From Butyrivibrio sp. LC3010 (lineage in GTDB: Bacteria; Bacillota; Clostridia; Lachnospirales; Lachnospiraceae), in contig NZ_AUJU01000005.1 in assembly GCF_000424385.1 (NCBI RefSeq), forward strand, positions 147,472 to 211,471: a stretch of 64,000 nt of DNA. Reading direction: 5' to 3'. The notes under the pieces are model-generated. The model searched no databases. It was not told the DNA's origin and saw nothing but the letters and a program-made list of their open reading frames with translations. Shown here in pieces: positions 51,988 through 61,161 of this stretch (the first letter of the stretch is position 1; the number at the start of each line of letters is the position of its first letter). Position numbers and translations under genes: made by a program.

Positions 51988-54069
51988 ATGGTTAAAGCTG
52001 AAGCCAAGTATTTAAATATAATAGAGTTGGACACGGCCAGGACAGAAATATCACTGGATGAGATAGGAGGGATACTTGATAAGAATCCCACCTTTTGTAT
52101 TTATTTTTATCTTAATGGTGATTTTTATGGCTGTGTTGATGGTAGTGATATTCTAAAGGCTAATAAAGCATTTAAGGATAAAGTATCTATCAAAAGGGAT
52201 GTTATTACTGTAAAAAGTGGCTGCTATATGGAGGCGTTGGAGACTTTTTATAAACAGCCTAATCTTAAGGTTATTCCGATAATAGCTGATAATGGGCATA
52301 TTGATGGTGAATATCAGAGATGGGATGACAGAATATACCTTAAATATGCTGATGAGTATTTGGGTAGCAGCTGTATGAAGGAGTTTTTTTCAAAAAATAG
52401 TAAGATTGCAATGGTTCGTCCAACTGGTGGCAATCTTATAGAAAAGAAGGAGTTTTTTGATAAGTATAAAGTCCTCTTTCAGACTCTTGGTTGTGAAGTG
52501 GTGGAGATTAGTAAGAGCGAAATAGATGACGTTTATAATAATGTTAAATACATAATAGTCGTTGATGAAAATGAAGGTTGGGGTATTGGGGCTCATTATG
52601 AAGCTGTGAATCGAAGGCGATACAATTGGTATAAGGCTCTGACTATAAGACGTATCGAGGATCATTTTAATACATATAATGCTTTATCCTGTATGGAGGA
52701 GGTTCTGGTTAATCTTGCTAATAGGGGGGCAACCGTGCTATCTGTATTTTGCAGGGATAATGGGAGTGATTATTACAGGAGAATAGACAGAGAGCTTAAT
52801 GAAAAATATGCTACTGCTGGAATTCCAAGAGCGGATGTCATTTTGCCACAGTGGTATGAAGACTATTTTGATGATCTATATGATAAAGAATATGTAGATA
52901 AAATTCTTGGGATAGGTTTTCCAATCATTAAGACAAGCGGAGTACACAAGCTTATTGATTGTAAGAGCGATGTTTATAATGTTGTAAATGGTGAGAGGGT
53001 GACAGTAGGCCAGCCTGAAAATTATGATAGGAGAATCCTGTTTTTTGGACGGTGTTTTGCGACCGGTTTTCGTGTTGATGATAGGCATACAATTGAGAGC
53101 ATTCTGCAGGAAAGGCTTAATAGGGATGGATACAAGGCATTGGTGAGAAACCTTGGTTGTTGGGATAGCATGTATGGTGTTCTTAATAAGATTGTTTCTG
53201 CGAATATCAGAGAGGGCGATATTGTAATTGTACAGACTGAAGGCATTACAAATGATAATATTCTTTCGCTTAATATAGCAGATGTTATGGAGGAAGGTGA
53301 TGTCCCTTCGAATTGGATGGTAGATTCGCTTGAACATGTTAATCACAAAGGATATAAGCTACTCGCTGATGCGATTTATAGAAAACTTGAAGGTGATATT
53401 GCTTTAGGGAAAAAAACGGAAGAGACTCTGATAAACGGTGTTTCTTATCCGATAATTGATAGGTATATAGATCGGTATTTTTCTGAGTTTGATGGTAGCA
53501 GGTACTCTGAAATAGGTTCAATTGTGATGAACTGCAACCCTTTTACTTATGGGCATAGATATCTTATTGAAGAAGCTTTAAAACGAGTAGATTATTTAAT
53601 TGTTTTTGTTGTTCAGGAAGATCAGTCAGTATTTTCTTTTGACGTGAGGATGGCATGTGTTAAAGCCGGAGTGGCTGACTTGGAGAATGTCCTTATTGTT
53701 CCGTCGGGTGATTTTATAATCTCACAAAGAACATTTCCTGAGTATTTTTTGAAAGTCGATGATGAAGATCTTACCAGCAATATGGAGTTTGATATTAAAC
53801 TTTTTGCAGATAAGATTGCACCTCGTTTAAATATAAAGTATCGATTTGTAGGTGAAGAAATAAGTGATGATGTTACAAGACAGTATAATGAAACTATGAG
53901 ACGTATCTTGCCTCGATATGGCATCGAGTACGTTGAGATTCCAAGGAAGAAGAGTGGGAATGATGTTATTAGCGCTTCACGAGTGCGAGAGTTCCTGAGA
54001 GATGAGGGCAAAATCGGGGAAGTGAAGGAACTGGTTCCGGAGTCGACAGCGAGGGTTATGGGTATTTGA
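51988..54069 (+). CDS. SGNH-like + citrate-lyase-ligase-like nucleotidyltransferase fusion
   Basis: 693 residues. N-terminal part (1-120) is possibly CBS-like (FCIYFYLNGDFYGCVDGSDI). About 350-475 resembles an SGNH hydrolase: FFGRCFATG in place of the block I GDS, and D-S-L-E-H-V-N-H-K-G in place of block V D-x-x-H. The normal catalytic Ser is not in its place, so esterase activity is doubtful. Residues 505-693 match the adenylyltransferase part of citrate lyase ligase (IVMNCNPFTYGHRYLIEEAL with TYGH, then ISASRVREFL as the ISS/T-R site). No other citrate lyase genes are here; activation of an acid or alditol phosphate is inferred. Confidence 0.72.
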   Translation: MVKAEAKYLNIIELDTARTEISLDEIGGILDKNPTFCIYFYLNGDFYGCVDGSDILKANKAFKDKVSIKRDVITVKSGCYMEALETFYKQPNLKVIPIIADNGHIDGEYQRWDDRIYLKYADEYLGSSCMKEFFSKNSKIAMVRPTGGNLIEKKEFFDKYKVLFQTLGCEVVEISKSEIDDVYNNVKYIIVVDENEGWGIGAHYEAVNRRRYNWYKALTIRRIEDHFNTYNALSCMEEVLVNLANRGATVLSVFCRDNGSDYYRRIDRELNEKYATAGIPRADVILPQWYEDYFDDLYDKEYVDKILGIGFPIIKTSGVHKLIDCKSDVYNVVNGERVTVGQPENYDRRILFFGRCFATGFRVDDRHTIESILQERLNRDGYKALVRNLGCWDSMYGVLNKIVSANIREGDIVIVQTEGITNDNILSLNIADVMEEGDVPSNWMVDSLEHVNHKGYKLLADAIYRKLEGDIALGKKTEETLINGVSYPIIDRYIDRYFSEFDGSRYSEIGSIVMNCNPFTYGHRYLIEEALKRVDYLIVFVVQEDQSVFSFDVRMACVKAGVADLENVLIVPSGDFIISQRTFPEYFLKVDDEDLTSNMEFDIKLFADKIAPRLNIKYRFVGEEISDDVTRQYNETMRRILPRYGIEYVEIPRKKSGNDVISASRVREFLRDEGKIGEVKELVPESTARVMGI

Positions 54070-54338
54070 GTTGTTTATGTGTGGGTGGTGAAGTTTTTGT
54101 AGTAAATATGCTTGTAAGGCGAGCGGATGATGGGAAATTATATTTATACGATTCTGTAAGAACAAAAAAGGAAGGTGTGCAGCTCGCTTCGGAATAATCC
54201 ATACGGTAGTAAACATCATCTTCCTATAAATATTAAATGTACAAATATGATTGTTTGTCAAGGAATTAAGATTCATTAGGTTATTGGGGAATAGAAAATG
54301 AGTATAATTCTGCTGGTGCGTGATTAAATATTATAGAT

Positions 54339-55361
54339 ATGCAAACGGATATAACTAATAGCAAAAACTATAAATGGATATACACCTACGATTACGCTCC
54401 TGAATCTATCTGGGAACCGTGGCGTGATGAAGAAACTGAGGCAGGCTGGATAGATGAGGAGGCCGAATCAGTAGTTCGCAGATTGCAGAGCGATTTGCCA
54501 TGTTATATTCTGCTTACGGATTCTCACTATGTTATCAATGGAACTTGGGATGACACCTTTAAGAGCATGAAGGTTTTGTCTGAGAAGTTGGGCGTAATAA
54601 GCAGGACGAATTTGTCTGGAAATGGACAAGGTCTTCTTGCAGGGATAATTCATCTGGGGGACCTGACGGATGGTCTATTGCCACTTCATAAGACCAGACA
54701 GTTTGAGGGAAAATGTATAGCAGGTATGCAAAGCCTGGGTGCACCTCTTTTTCTAACTCCGGGCAATCATGATTATAACTATTTCAGAGGTAACCCTGAG
54801 GTGGTTTATCCGGAAGTTCCGCAGTTCTATGTGGACAAAGAGGATGAAAAGCTTCGCATGATTTTTATAGATTCCTTTGATCCTAAAGAACAGGTGAGAT
54901 ATGGCTTCACGGATTATTGCATTCATTGGCTTGATGCAACTCTTAGCAATATGCCGGAGGATCTGCATGCGGTGATTTTTTCTCATGTTACGCCGCTTGT
55001 AAGGCTTCAGGCCTGGGCGAAGGATATTAGAAACAGAGCAAAATTGATTGATGTCCTAAATAAACATGCCAAAAAAATAATGGCTTTTATAAATGGTCAT
55101 AATCATTGTGATCACCTTTTTAATGATCTTAACAATGGCATGTTTCCGATTATTTCTATTAACTGTGCAAAGTGTGAATATTTCCAGGAGCATAAGCCTG
55201 AGGGTGCGGTAGTACCTGAGAGGGCTTTGGGGGATAGAACCCAGGAGAGCTTTGATATTTTGCAGATTGATACAGAGAATGGGAAAATGTATTTCACAAG
55301 ATTTGGTGCCGGAAGTGACAGATATGTTGAGAATCACAAGGCTTATTGGAGGAATATATAA
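54339..55361 (+). CDS. Calcineurin-like metallophosphoesterase
   Basis: 340 residues. D61-S-H63, G107-D108-LTDG, G142-N-H-D145 and GHNHCDH near 258-264 are the metal-site motifs. It is nearly alignable end to end with the gene at 61162 (shared YKWIYTYDYAP start and RFGAGSDRYVENHKAYW end). The first ATG is weakly supported: no ribosome site is clear. The preceding 270 bp hold nothing I can identify. It is followed by a GDPD gene, so it may act on phosphodiester-linked glycan substituents. Confidence 0.85.
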   Translation: MQTDITNSKNYKWIYTYDYAPESIWEPWRDEETEAGWIDEEAESVVRRLQSDLPCYILLTDSHYVINGTWDDTFKSMKVLSEKLGVISRTNLSGNGQGLLAGIIHLGDLTDGLLPLHKTRQFEGKCIAGMQSLGAPLFLTPGNHDYNYFRGNPEVVYPEVPQFYVDKEDEKLRMIFIDSFDPKEQVRYGFTDYCIHWLDATLSNMPEDLHAVIFSHVTPLVRLQAWAKDIRNRAKLIDVLNKHAKKIMAFINGHNHCDHLFNDLNNGMFPIISINCAKCEYFQEHKPEGAVVPERALGDRTQESFDILQIDTENGKMYFTRFGAGSDRYVENHKAYWRNI

Positions 55362-56107
55362 TGAAGATATGGGCGCACAGAGGCTGTAGCCAGAATTATC
55401 CGGAGAATACGTTAACTTCCTTTGAGAAGGCGATGAATATAGAGGGTATATCAGGAATTGAACTGGATATTCAGCTTACGAATGATGGTGAGCTTGTTGT
55501 AATCCATGATGAGAAGGTGGACAGAACCACAGATGGAATAGGTTTTGTGAGGGACTTTTCCTTATCTGAACTTAAGACCTTACATATCAGAACAGGCGAA
55601 GAGAGGGCTGAGCACATTCCAACCATGAGAGAAGTATTAGACTTATTAAAATCCAGAATGTTTAATGGACTGAAGCTGAATATTGAGTTAAAAAACAGTG
55701 TCTATCATTATCCCGGAATGGAAGAAAAGATTGTAAAGCTGGTTGCAGAGTATGGCCTTCAGGAGCAGATAGTATATTCCAGTTTTTATCCCAATTCACT
55801 TCTAAAGGTTCATGAATTGGAGCCTGCAGCTAAGCTGGGAGTGCTTAATGGGGCGTTGTCCAATTGTCTGTTCATGGCACTTGGAATTGAAGACTTGCTT
55901 AAGCTTGAGAGAGGAAGCATTGCTCTTCACCCAAGCGGGAATGGCCTGGATATTCCTGCCGATATGGTTAGCGGGAGAACGGTCAGGGTATGGTTTGGAG
56001 GACATCTTTATCCATCCAAGCCTACAGGTGGCAGGATGGATTTTGAGCGATTTGAAAATGCCGGTGTTACGGATGTATTTATAAACGAACCAGAGGTATA
56101 TCTGTAA
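55361..56107 (+). CDS. Glycerophosphodiester phosphodiesterase
   Basis: 248 residues from ATG 55361, which overlaps the previous stop (TAATG) with ggagga upstream. AH6-R7-G, E15-N-T, E34-L-D36 and H49-D50 are the metal and catalytic residues of GDPD/UgpQ. It cleaves glycerophosphodiesters to glycerol 3-phosphate, the substrate of TagD-like enzymes. No signal peptide, so it acts in the cytoplasm. Confidence 0.88.
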   Translation: MKIWAHRGCSQNYPENTLTSFEKAMNIEGISGIELDIQLTNDGELVVIHDEKVDRTTDGIGFVRDFSLSELKTLHIRTGEERAEHIPTMREVLDLLKSRMFNGLKLNIELKNSVYHYPGMEEKIVKLVAEYGLQEQIVYSSFYPNSLLKVHELEPAAKLGVLNGALSNCLFMALGIEDLLKLERGSIALHPSGNGLDIPADMVSGRTVRVWFGGHLYPSKPTGGRMDFERFENAGVTDVFINEPEVYL

Positions 56108-56143
56108 TAGCAAAGACGCAGTGTAATCACTGCGTCTTTGCTA
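56108..56143. terminator. Bidirectional terminator between convergent genes
   Basis: 16-bp perfect stem (56108-56123 / 56128-56143: tagcaaagacgcagtg, loop taat). It stops the GDPD transcript and also covers the 3' end of the glycosyltransferase remnant on the - strand. Confidence 0.85.
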
Positions 56144-56652
56144 GTTCAAGTATTTTATCAATTACTGTCTGCATATCACTCTTGATATCATTTGAAAACA
56201 GTGTGCCAAAATGTCCTTTGGCATTGTCTGACTGCTTCTTGTAGTACTTCGGATCAGTTATGTAATGGAGTACGTCACTTATCATTTCCTCGTAGTCTTT
56301 ACAAATGAAATCCTCTCCGGCGAAGGATGCTACATCGCTGTCTGAAAGGGTTGTAACAGGGATACCCATACGCATGGCTCTGGTGGCACCGCTCGCGCCA
56401 CCTGACCGTTTGGGATTGATAAATAAGTCTATTATTTTCAGGACGCTTAAGAAGTCTTTTCTGTATCCAAGGCGGGTAGAGCGCGCTTCTAATATGTCTG
56501 GAAGCGTTTGTTCGAAGGGACCGATGTATACAAAATGTGCTCTTGGGTTCTGTTCTGCGATGGATATCATCACATCTTTGAATTCTTCAGTAACTTCACG
56601 TTCGATTCTGTTTCCTATAACGCCGATTGTGAAGGCGTCTTCAGGAATTCTT
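56127..56652 (-). pseudogene. C-terminal fragment of a glycosyltransferase (truncated)
   Basis: The - strand reads as the C-terminal half of a GT-B glycosyltransferase: FTIGVIGNRI, then EFKDVMISIAEQNPRAHF, FINPKRSGGASGATRAM (the donor-site G-G and acid-like region) and DYEEMISDVLHYI. The frame stays open to about 56652 and then runs into LicD sequence on the other strand. The N-terminal half is missing, so it is a relic. It is the only - strand gene piece outside the IS element. Confidence 0.8.
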
Positions 56653-57387
56653 CGTAAGGATGGAACAACTGCATTCAGAGGGGCTTTTGCGGAAGAGTTG
56701 AAGAAAAGCGGACATCATGGGATCCCGATAGATATAATTCCACTTGCAGAGTTACCTGGAAGCGGATGTTATCAGACTCCTACACTTTCTTCTTTTAAGA
56801 AAAAAGCTGTTTATTTAAAGGAGTGGTTTGAACCTGCCGGTGAGATTCAATTTGAGGGGATTACTTTAAGAAGGCCTGCTAAACATAGGAAGATTTTGAC
56901 TGAGGTATATAAAGGATGGGACTGGCCGTTTGGCGCTCAGCGTTGCTGCCCTTCATTCTGGTTTTTTGATACCGAAACGGATTACAAGGTCTATATTAAG
57001 CGTTATACGGGAATGCTTGATGGAATAAAGGGGAAGAAAATATACGTATTCGGTGCTGCTGACAGTTTGCGCGTCTGGCTTGAGCGATTTGATCTGAAGG
57101 ATCAGGTAGTCTGTACTTTTGATAATGATAAGGGTAAATGGGGCAAGAAAAGCTATGGAATTGAAATAAGAAACCCTGCAGAAATCGCGAAGGTTCTTGA
57201 TGAAGATAGTAGATTGATCATCGTTAGTATCTGGCATCAGGAGATTGGGAAGCAACTAGAGAAGATGGGAATTACTGATTATTACGTTTATGTGGATTAC
57301 TATTATGATGAGAAAATTGGTAATAAGGTAGTTCGCAGAGAGGACTTACCAAAAGGTGAGCTGGAAATTCCCAAGTGGAATGGATGA
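56651..57387 (+). pseudogene. Truncated LicD + Rossmann-like domain (paralogue of the gene at 47232)
   Basis: Similarity to the gene at 47232 begins at LRKDGTTAFRGAFAE (its residue about 96) and continues to the end: GIPIDIIPLAELPG, WFFDTETDY, then the Rossmann domain (IYVFGAADSLR, TFDNDKGKWG) and KVVRREDLPKGE. The first 95 residues with the metal-binding D-D-D are missing. An open frame from 56305 to here is only the antisense of the glycosyltransferase relic. Probably non-functional for transfer; the Rossmann part may still be made. Confidence 0.8.
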
Positions 57388-58267
57388 CGTTGAGATGCAT
57401 ATTCGTGACGAGATAAAAATAAGTCTTTTAGGCTGTTGTGTAATAAGGGATATATTTGGACTTCATGATAATGATGGAGGCTATTATATTAAGCGTTTTG
57501 TTCAGGATGTTAGCCCAATATCACTGGTTACACAATCTCCGTTATTGCATCCTCTAACAGATGAGTATGATTGGCTTTTTGATGGTAAAAGCAGGTTTTG
57601 GGGGAAGTGCCAGAAACTGGAGCTTCAAAAGAGAGTATTGGAATATATTGCTGAAGAACCATTTGATTATCTGATTTTTGATGTTGCTGAATTCAGAAGA
57701 AAGCTTTTATAATTCTCAGAGAATCAGGGATGGTTCTCTGAGAATTATTATTTAAGGAGTTTTCTTCAAAGATATATAGAATCAGGAGTCGTGCCATCAG
57801 AATATGAAATAATAAATCCGATGGAGATGGATAGGACAATGTGTCTCGATTTTCTCTATAGTTTTTGTCAGGCGTTACTGGGGATTTGTCCACCTGAAAG
57901 GCTGATATTGGTTGAAATAAAAGCGGGGCTTCCCTATACAACTGTGGATAGAGATCCTTTGGTTAAGGCGGAGATAGAGACGGCAAAGCTTTTTAATGAG
58001 AGAATGTCGTTTGCATACGAGGTAGTTAAGGATAATATGCCGGGAATTCATGTTGTTGAGTTTCCGCAGAACGTTAAGATTGATCCAGATCATAAGTGGG
58101 GGCGTAATCTCCTGCATTATACGATGGAATATTATGATTATGCTCTTGATGCTGTAAATGCGATTACAGACAATAGCTGCTGCAGATATAATGATGCTGA
58201 GAAAAAGCTATTGGCTGAGCTTAAGACTGGTTGTGAAAATATTATTTCAGGAAGTATGAAGGAATAG
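57380..58267 (+). pseudogene. DUF6270-like protein interrupted by an in-frame stop
   Basis: The N-terminal part (LLGCCVIRDIFG, ISLVTQSPLLHPL, FDYLIFDVAEFRRKLL) and C-terminal part (EIINPMEMDRTMCLDF, KIDPDHKWGRNLLHYT) match one DUF6270-type polysaccharide-associated protein. They lie in the same frame, divided by TAA at 57710-57712. A Tyr codon there would restore it. At the break, aattctcagagaa/ttctctgagaatt forms a 13-bp inverted repeat that also codes FSEN twice. Likely a recent pseudogene. Confidence 0.7.
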
Positions 58268-58281
58268 GGTACGAGGGTTTA

Positions 58282-59045
58282 ATGAATCAGAATGTTAAGA
58301 AAAGTCAGGATAGATTACTTGCTATTGTAAATATAATTGCGGATATTTTGAAAGGCATGATATTCAGCATTCTATTGTTTATGGGACGCTGTTAGGGGCT
58401 GTTCGCCATAAAGGTTTTATACCATGGGATGATGATTTTGATTTTTGCGTTTTTGAAGAAGCATATGATGATGCACAGAGGTGCTTGGAGTTGGAGCTTC
58501 CAAAGGATTTATTTTTGGAAAACGAGAAAACAGAGCCTAAGTATTTTCATTCCTGGTCTCATGTTAAGGATTTAAAGTCAGAGGCGTTTAGCCAGAAATA
58601 TCCACATGATAATGCGTATGCTCATAATGGGTTATCGATTGATCTATATAAGATGAAGAGGGTGCGGCTTGGTGACATACCTTCTTGTGTTCTTGAGCAA
58701 AGAAAGATTTATATTAATAGACGTAAGGAACTTGGCCTAATAGATACAAAAGAATTGGAAATCAGGGAAAAGCGCCTGGATCAGATAACGTTGGCGTTTA
58801 ACAGGCTTTATCCAAATGAAACAGAAGAATCATTGCAAAGAGAAGTCTATGCAAATATTTACACTTCGCTATGGAGCATGGAACTGGATGATCTGTTTCC
58901 TTTGCAAAAATATAAGTTTGAGGGCTCTGAGTTTTTTGGCCCTAAGAATGCGGATAAGATACTACGGCATTGGTATGGAGATTATATGCAGATACCACCA
59001 ATAGAAATGCAGGTTTCACATTTTGATTCTGTGATCTTTTTATAA
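58282..59045 (+). pseudogene. LicD-family gene with a frameshift (paralogue of the gene at 51170)
   Basis: MNQNVKKSQDRLLAIVNIIA starts at 58282 and aligns to the start of the gene at 51170. Near 58345-58355 (ttttgaaagg) the frame shifts, and HSIVYGTLLGAVRHKGFIPW continues in another frame to 59045. The downstream open frame alone would start at 58485, without the metal-binding D-D-D. Either a mutation or an assembly slip in the short homopolymer. Confidence 0.78.
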
Positions 59046-59164
59046 GGTGAAAAAGAATTGAACTGGGACACTCGCAATTTTATGATACTGTTTGAACATG
59101 TATTAACGGTAGATTATAATAGAATATAGTAAATATCGATAATAAAGGCGGTTGTAGTTAGTTT

Positions 59165-60919
59165 ATGAAAAAGATTGGTATAGGATATGAAAACTACAAA
59201 GACTTTGTCGATGATGGTTTGTACTATGTAGATAAAACACTGTTGGTAAGAGACATTGTCAAAGAAGGGGGCAAAGTAACACTTTTTACCAGGCCAAGAC
59301 GATTTGGGAAGACACTAGCCTTATCAATGCTTCAGACTTTCTTTGAAGAGGAAAGAGACTTCGATGGCAGGATTATTGATAAGATGCCCTATTTTAAGGG
59401 AAAGAAAATCATGTCCTGTGGTCAGGATATCTTATCAAAAATGGGACAGTATCCTGTAATAAATCTTTCGCTCAAAAGTGCAGCGCAGGCCGATTTTTAT
59501 ACATCAATTCTTAAGCTTCGTGATGAAATAGTAAGAGAGTTTATCAGACATAATTACGTAGAACAGTCTGAAGAAATTGATGAGAATGTCAGGAACATTT
59601 TTGTGGATTTGAAAAAAGGACCAGCTGATTGGGCAGAGAAAGAAAAGACTCTTAAGACAAAAGAGGAAAAAGATGAGTCTATAAAAACAGAGGCTGGTAG
59701 GTATTCTACATCCATCAGAACTCTTTCTGAAGTGCTTAAGGCATATCATAAGAAGAACGTTATAATACTAATAGATGAGTATGATGTTCCGCTTGAGAAT
59801 GCATATAGACTTGGCTTTTATGATGAGATGATTGGATTTGTGAGATCATTATTTGAATCTGCACTTAAGACAAATAATTCCCTTGAATTAGCAGTCATTA
59901 CAGGCTGTCTTAGGATTAGCAAAGAGAGCATTTTCACAGGCTTAAATAATCTGGCAATGAATTCAATAAGAGCTGTGAATTTCGGAGAGTACTTTGGTTT
60001 TACTCAGGCAGAGACTGATGAGCTGCTAAAGGATTATAATTTGTCTGATGATGCAGAATTGGTAAGAGACTGGTATGATGGGTACCTTTTTGGTAATAGT
60101 GAGGTTTATAATCCCTGGAGCGTGACAAAGTATGTATATGATCATGTTTTGGATCCATCAAGATTGCCAGAAGCCTATTGGTCTAATACTTCATCTAATT
60201 CAATCATAAAGGATATGATTGAGAATGCAGATGAATCCGTGAAGGTGAATCTGGATACTCTTGTTTCCGGAGGGAATGTAGAAAAGGTTGTCCATGAGGA
60301 TATTATGTATGGGGATATCTATGACAACGAAGACAACTTATGGAATTTTCTCTATTTTACCGGATATATGAAAAAGGTATCAGAACGACTGCAGGATGAT
60401 AATATTTATATGACACTTACTATTCCCAATAAGGAAGTCAGGAGTATATATAAAAATCAGATTAAACAGTGGTTTGAAAATAGAATAAAGGAAATTGATT
60501 ATACTAAATTTTATGATGCAATAATAAAGAAGAATAGTAAAGGAATAGAAGATTTCTTGTCGGGATTACTATCTAAGAGTATAAGTTGTTTCGATAGTGA
60601 GGAGAGCTTTTATCATGGATTCTTCTTATCTCTTCTCTATTGGATGCCGGGCTATACTCCAAAATCAAATCGTGAAGAGGGAAATGGAAGAACAGATATT
60701 GTTCTTTATCCCAAACGTCCCAGGGATCCTGCCTATATTTTTGAGTTGAAGATTAGAAAGAAATTCAGCGAGATGGAAGATGGTTTGGAGGAGGCTCTAA
60801 ACCAGATAGTTGAGAAAAAGTATGTGGAAGGCATTCTTGATGACGGATATATTGGAGCAGTTTCATATGGAATATGCTTTTGCAAGAAAAGCTGTTTGGT
60901 TGGAATTCTTGATAAGTGA
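59165..60919 (+). CDS. AAA-ATPase-like protein with C-terminal DUF1703 nuclease-like domain
   Basis: 584 residues, full-length for this family. N-terminal YYVDKTLLVRDI and TRPRRFGKTLALSML (P-loop-like), IILIDEYDVPL as Walker B, and FGFTQAETDELL; C-terminal GRTDIVLYP .. FELKI supplies the D and E-x-K of a PD-(D/E)XK nuclease. The truncated relative at 10332 lacks this last part. Function of the family is not established. It sits inside the duplicated LicD/phosphoesterase cassette, consistent with an insertion. Confidence 0.83.
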   Translation: MKKIGIGYENYKDFVDDGLYYVDKTLLVRDIVKEGGKVTLFTRPRRFGKTLALSMLQTFFEEERDFDGRIIDKMPYFKGKKIMSCGQDILSKMGQYPVINLSLKSAAQADFYTSILKLRDEIVREFIRHNYVEQSEEIDENVRNIFVDLKKGPADWAEKEKTLKTKEEKDESIKTEAGRYSTSIRTLSEVLKAYHKKNVIILIDEYDVPLENAYRLGFYDEMIGFVRSLFESALKTNNSLELAVITGCLRISKESIFTGLNNLAMNSIRAVNFGEYFGFTQAETDELLKDYNLSDDAELVRDWYDGYLFGNSEVYNPWSVTKYVYDHVLDPSRLPEAYWSNTSSNSIIKDMIENADESVKVNLDTLVSGGNVEKVVHEDIMYGDIYDNEDNLWNFLYFTGYMKKVSERLQDDNIYMTLTIPNKEVRSIYKNQIKQWFENRIKEIDYTKFYDAIIKKNSKGIEDFLSGLLSKSISCFDSEESFYHGFFLSLLYWMPGYTPKSNREEGNGRTDIVLYPKRPRDPAYIFELKIRKKFSEMEDGLEEALNQIVEKKYVEGILDDGYIGAVSYGICFCKKSCLVGILDK

Positions 60920-61043
60920 GTTTTGATATTCATATTAGATTATGTATGCGTTTGCATAACTATTTTATTCAGGAGAGTAATTGGAATAACAATCAGAGGC
61001 ATCTAAGCATTGTATCTGAATTGTAACGATGCAAAAAATCGGG

Positions 61044-61085
61044 AAGTGGGAAGTGAAAATACAATATTACTTTCCACTTTTATAA
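61044..61085 (+). terminator. Terminator-like hairpin
   Basis: Arms aagtgggaagt (61044-61054) and actttccactt (61069-61079) pair over 11 bp with one G-U, followed by ttataat. It lies in the gap after the ATPase gene. Confidence 0.55.
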
Positions 61086-61161
61086 TACTAGGAAAGTAAC
61101 CGTTAGATGATTCCTGCTGATGTAAAGTAGGAAGTGACATTTAAATTATTGGAATGGTTCT

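Noticed and set aside
52876..53346. 156-codon open frame on the - strand
   Set aside because: Antisense to the SGNH/nucleotidyltransferase gene, with no recognisable domain.
56305..56650. First 115 codons of a long + strand open frame
   Set aside because: This part is the antisense of the glycosyltransferase relic; protein homology on the + strand starts only at about 56651.
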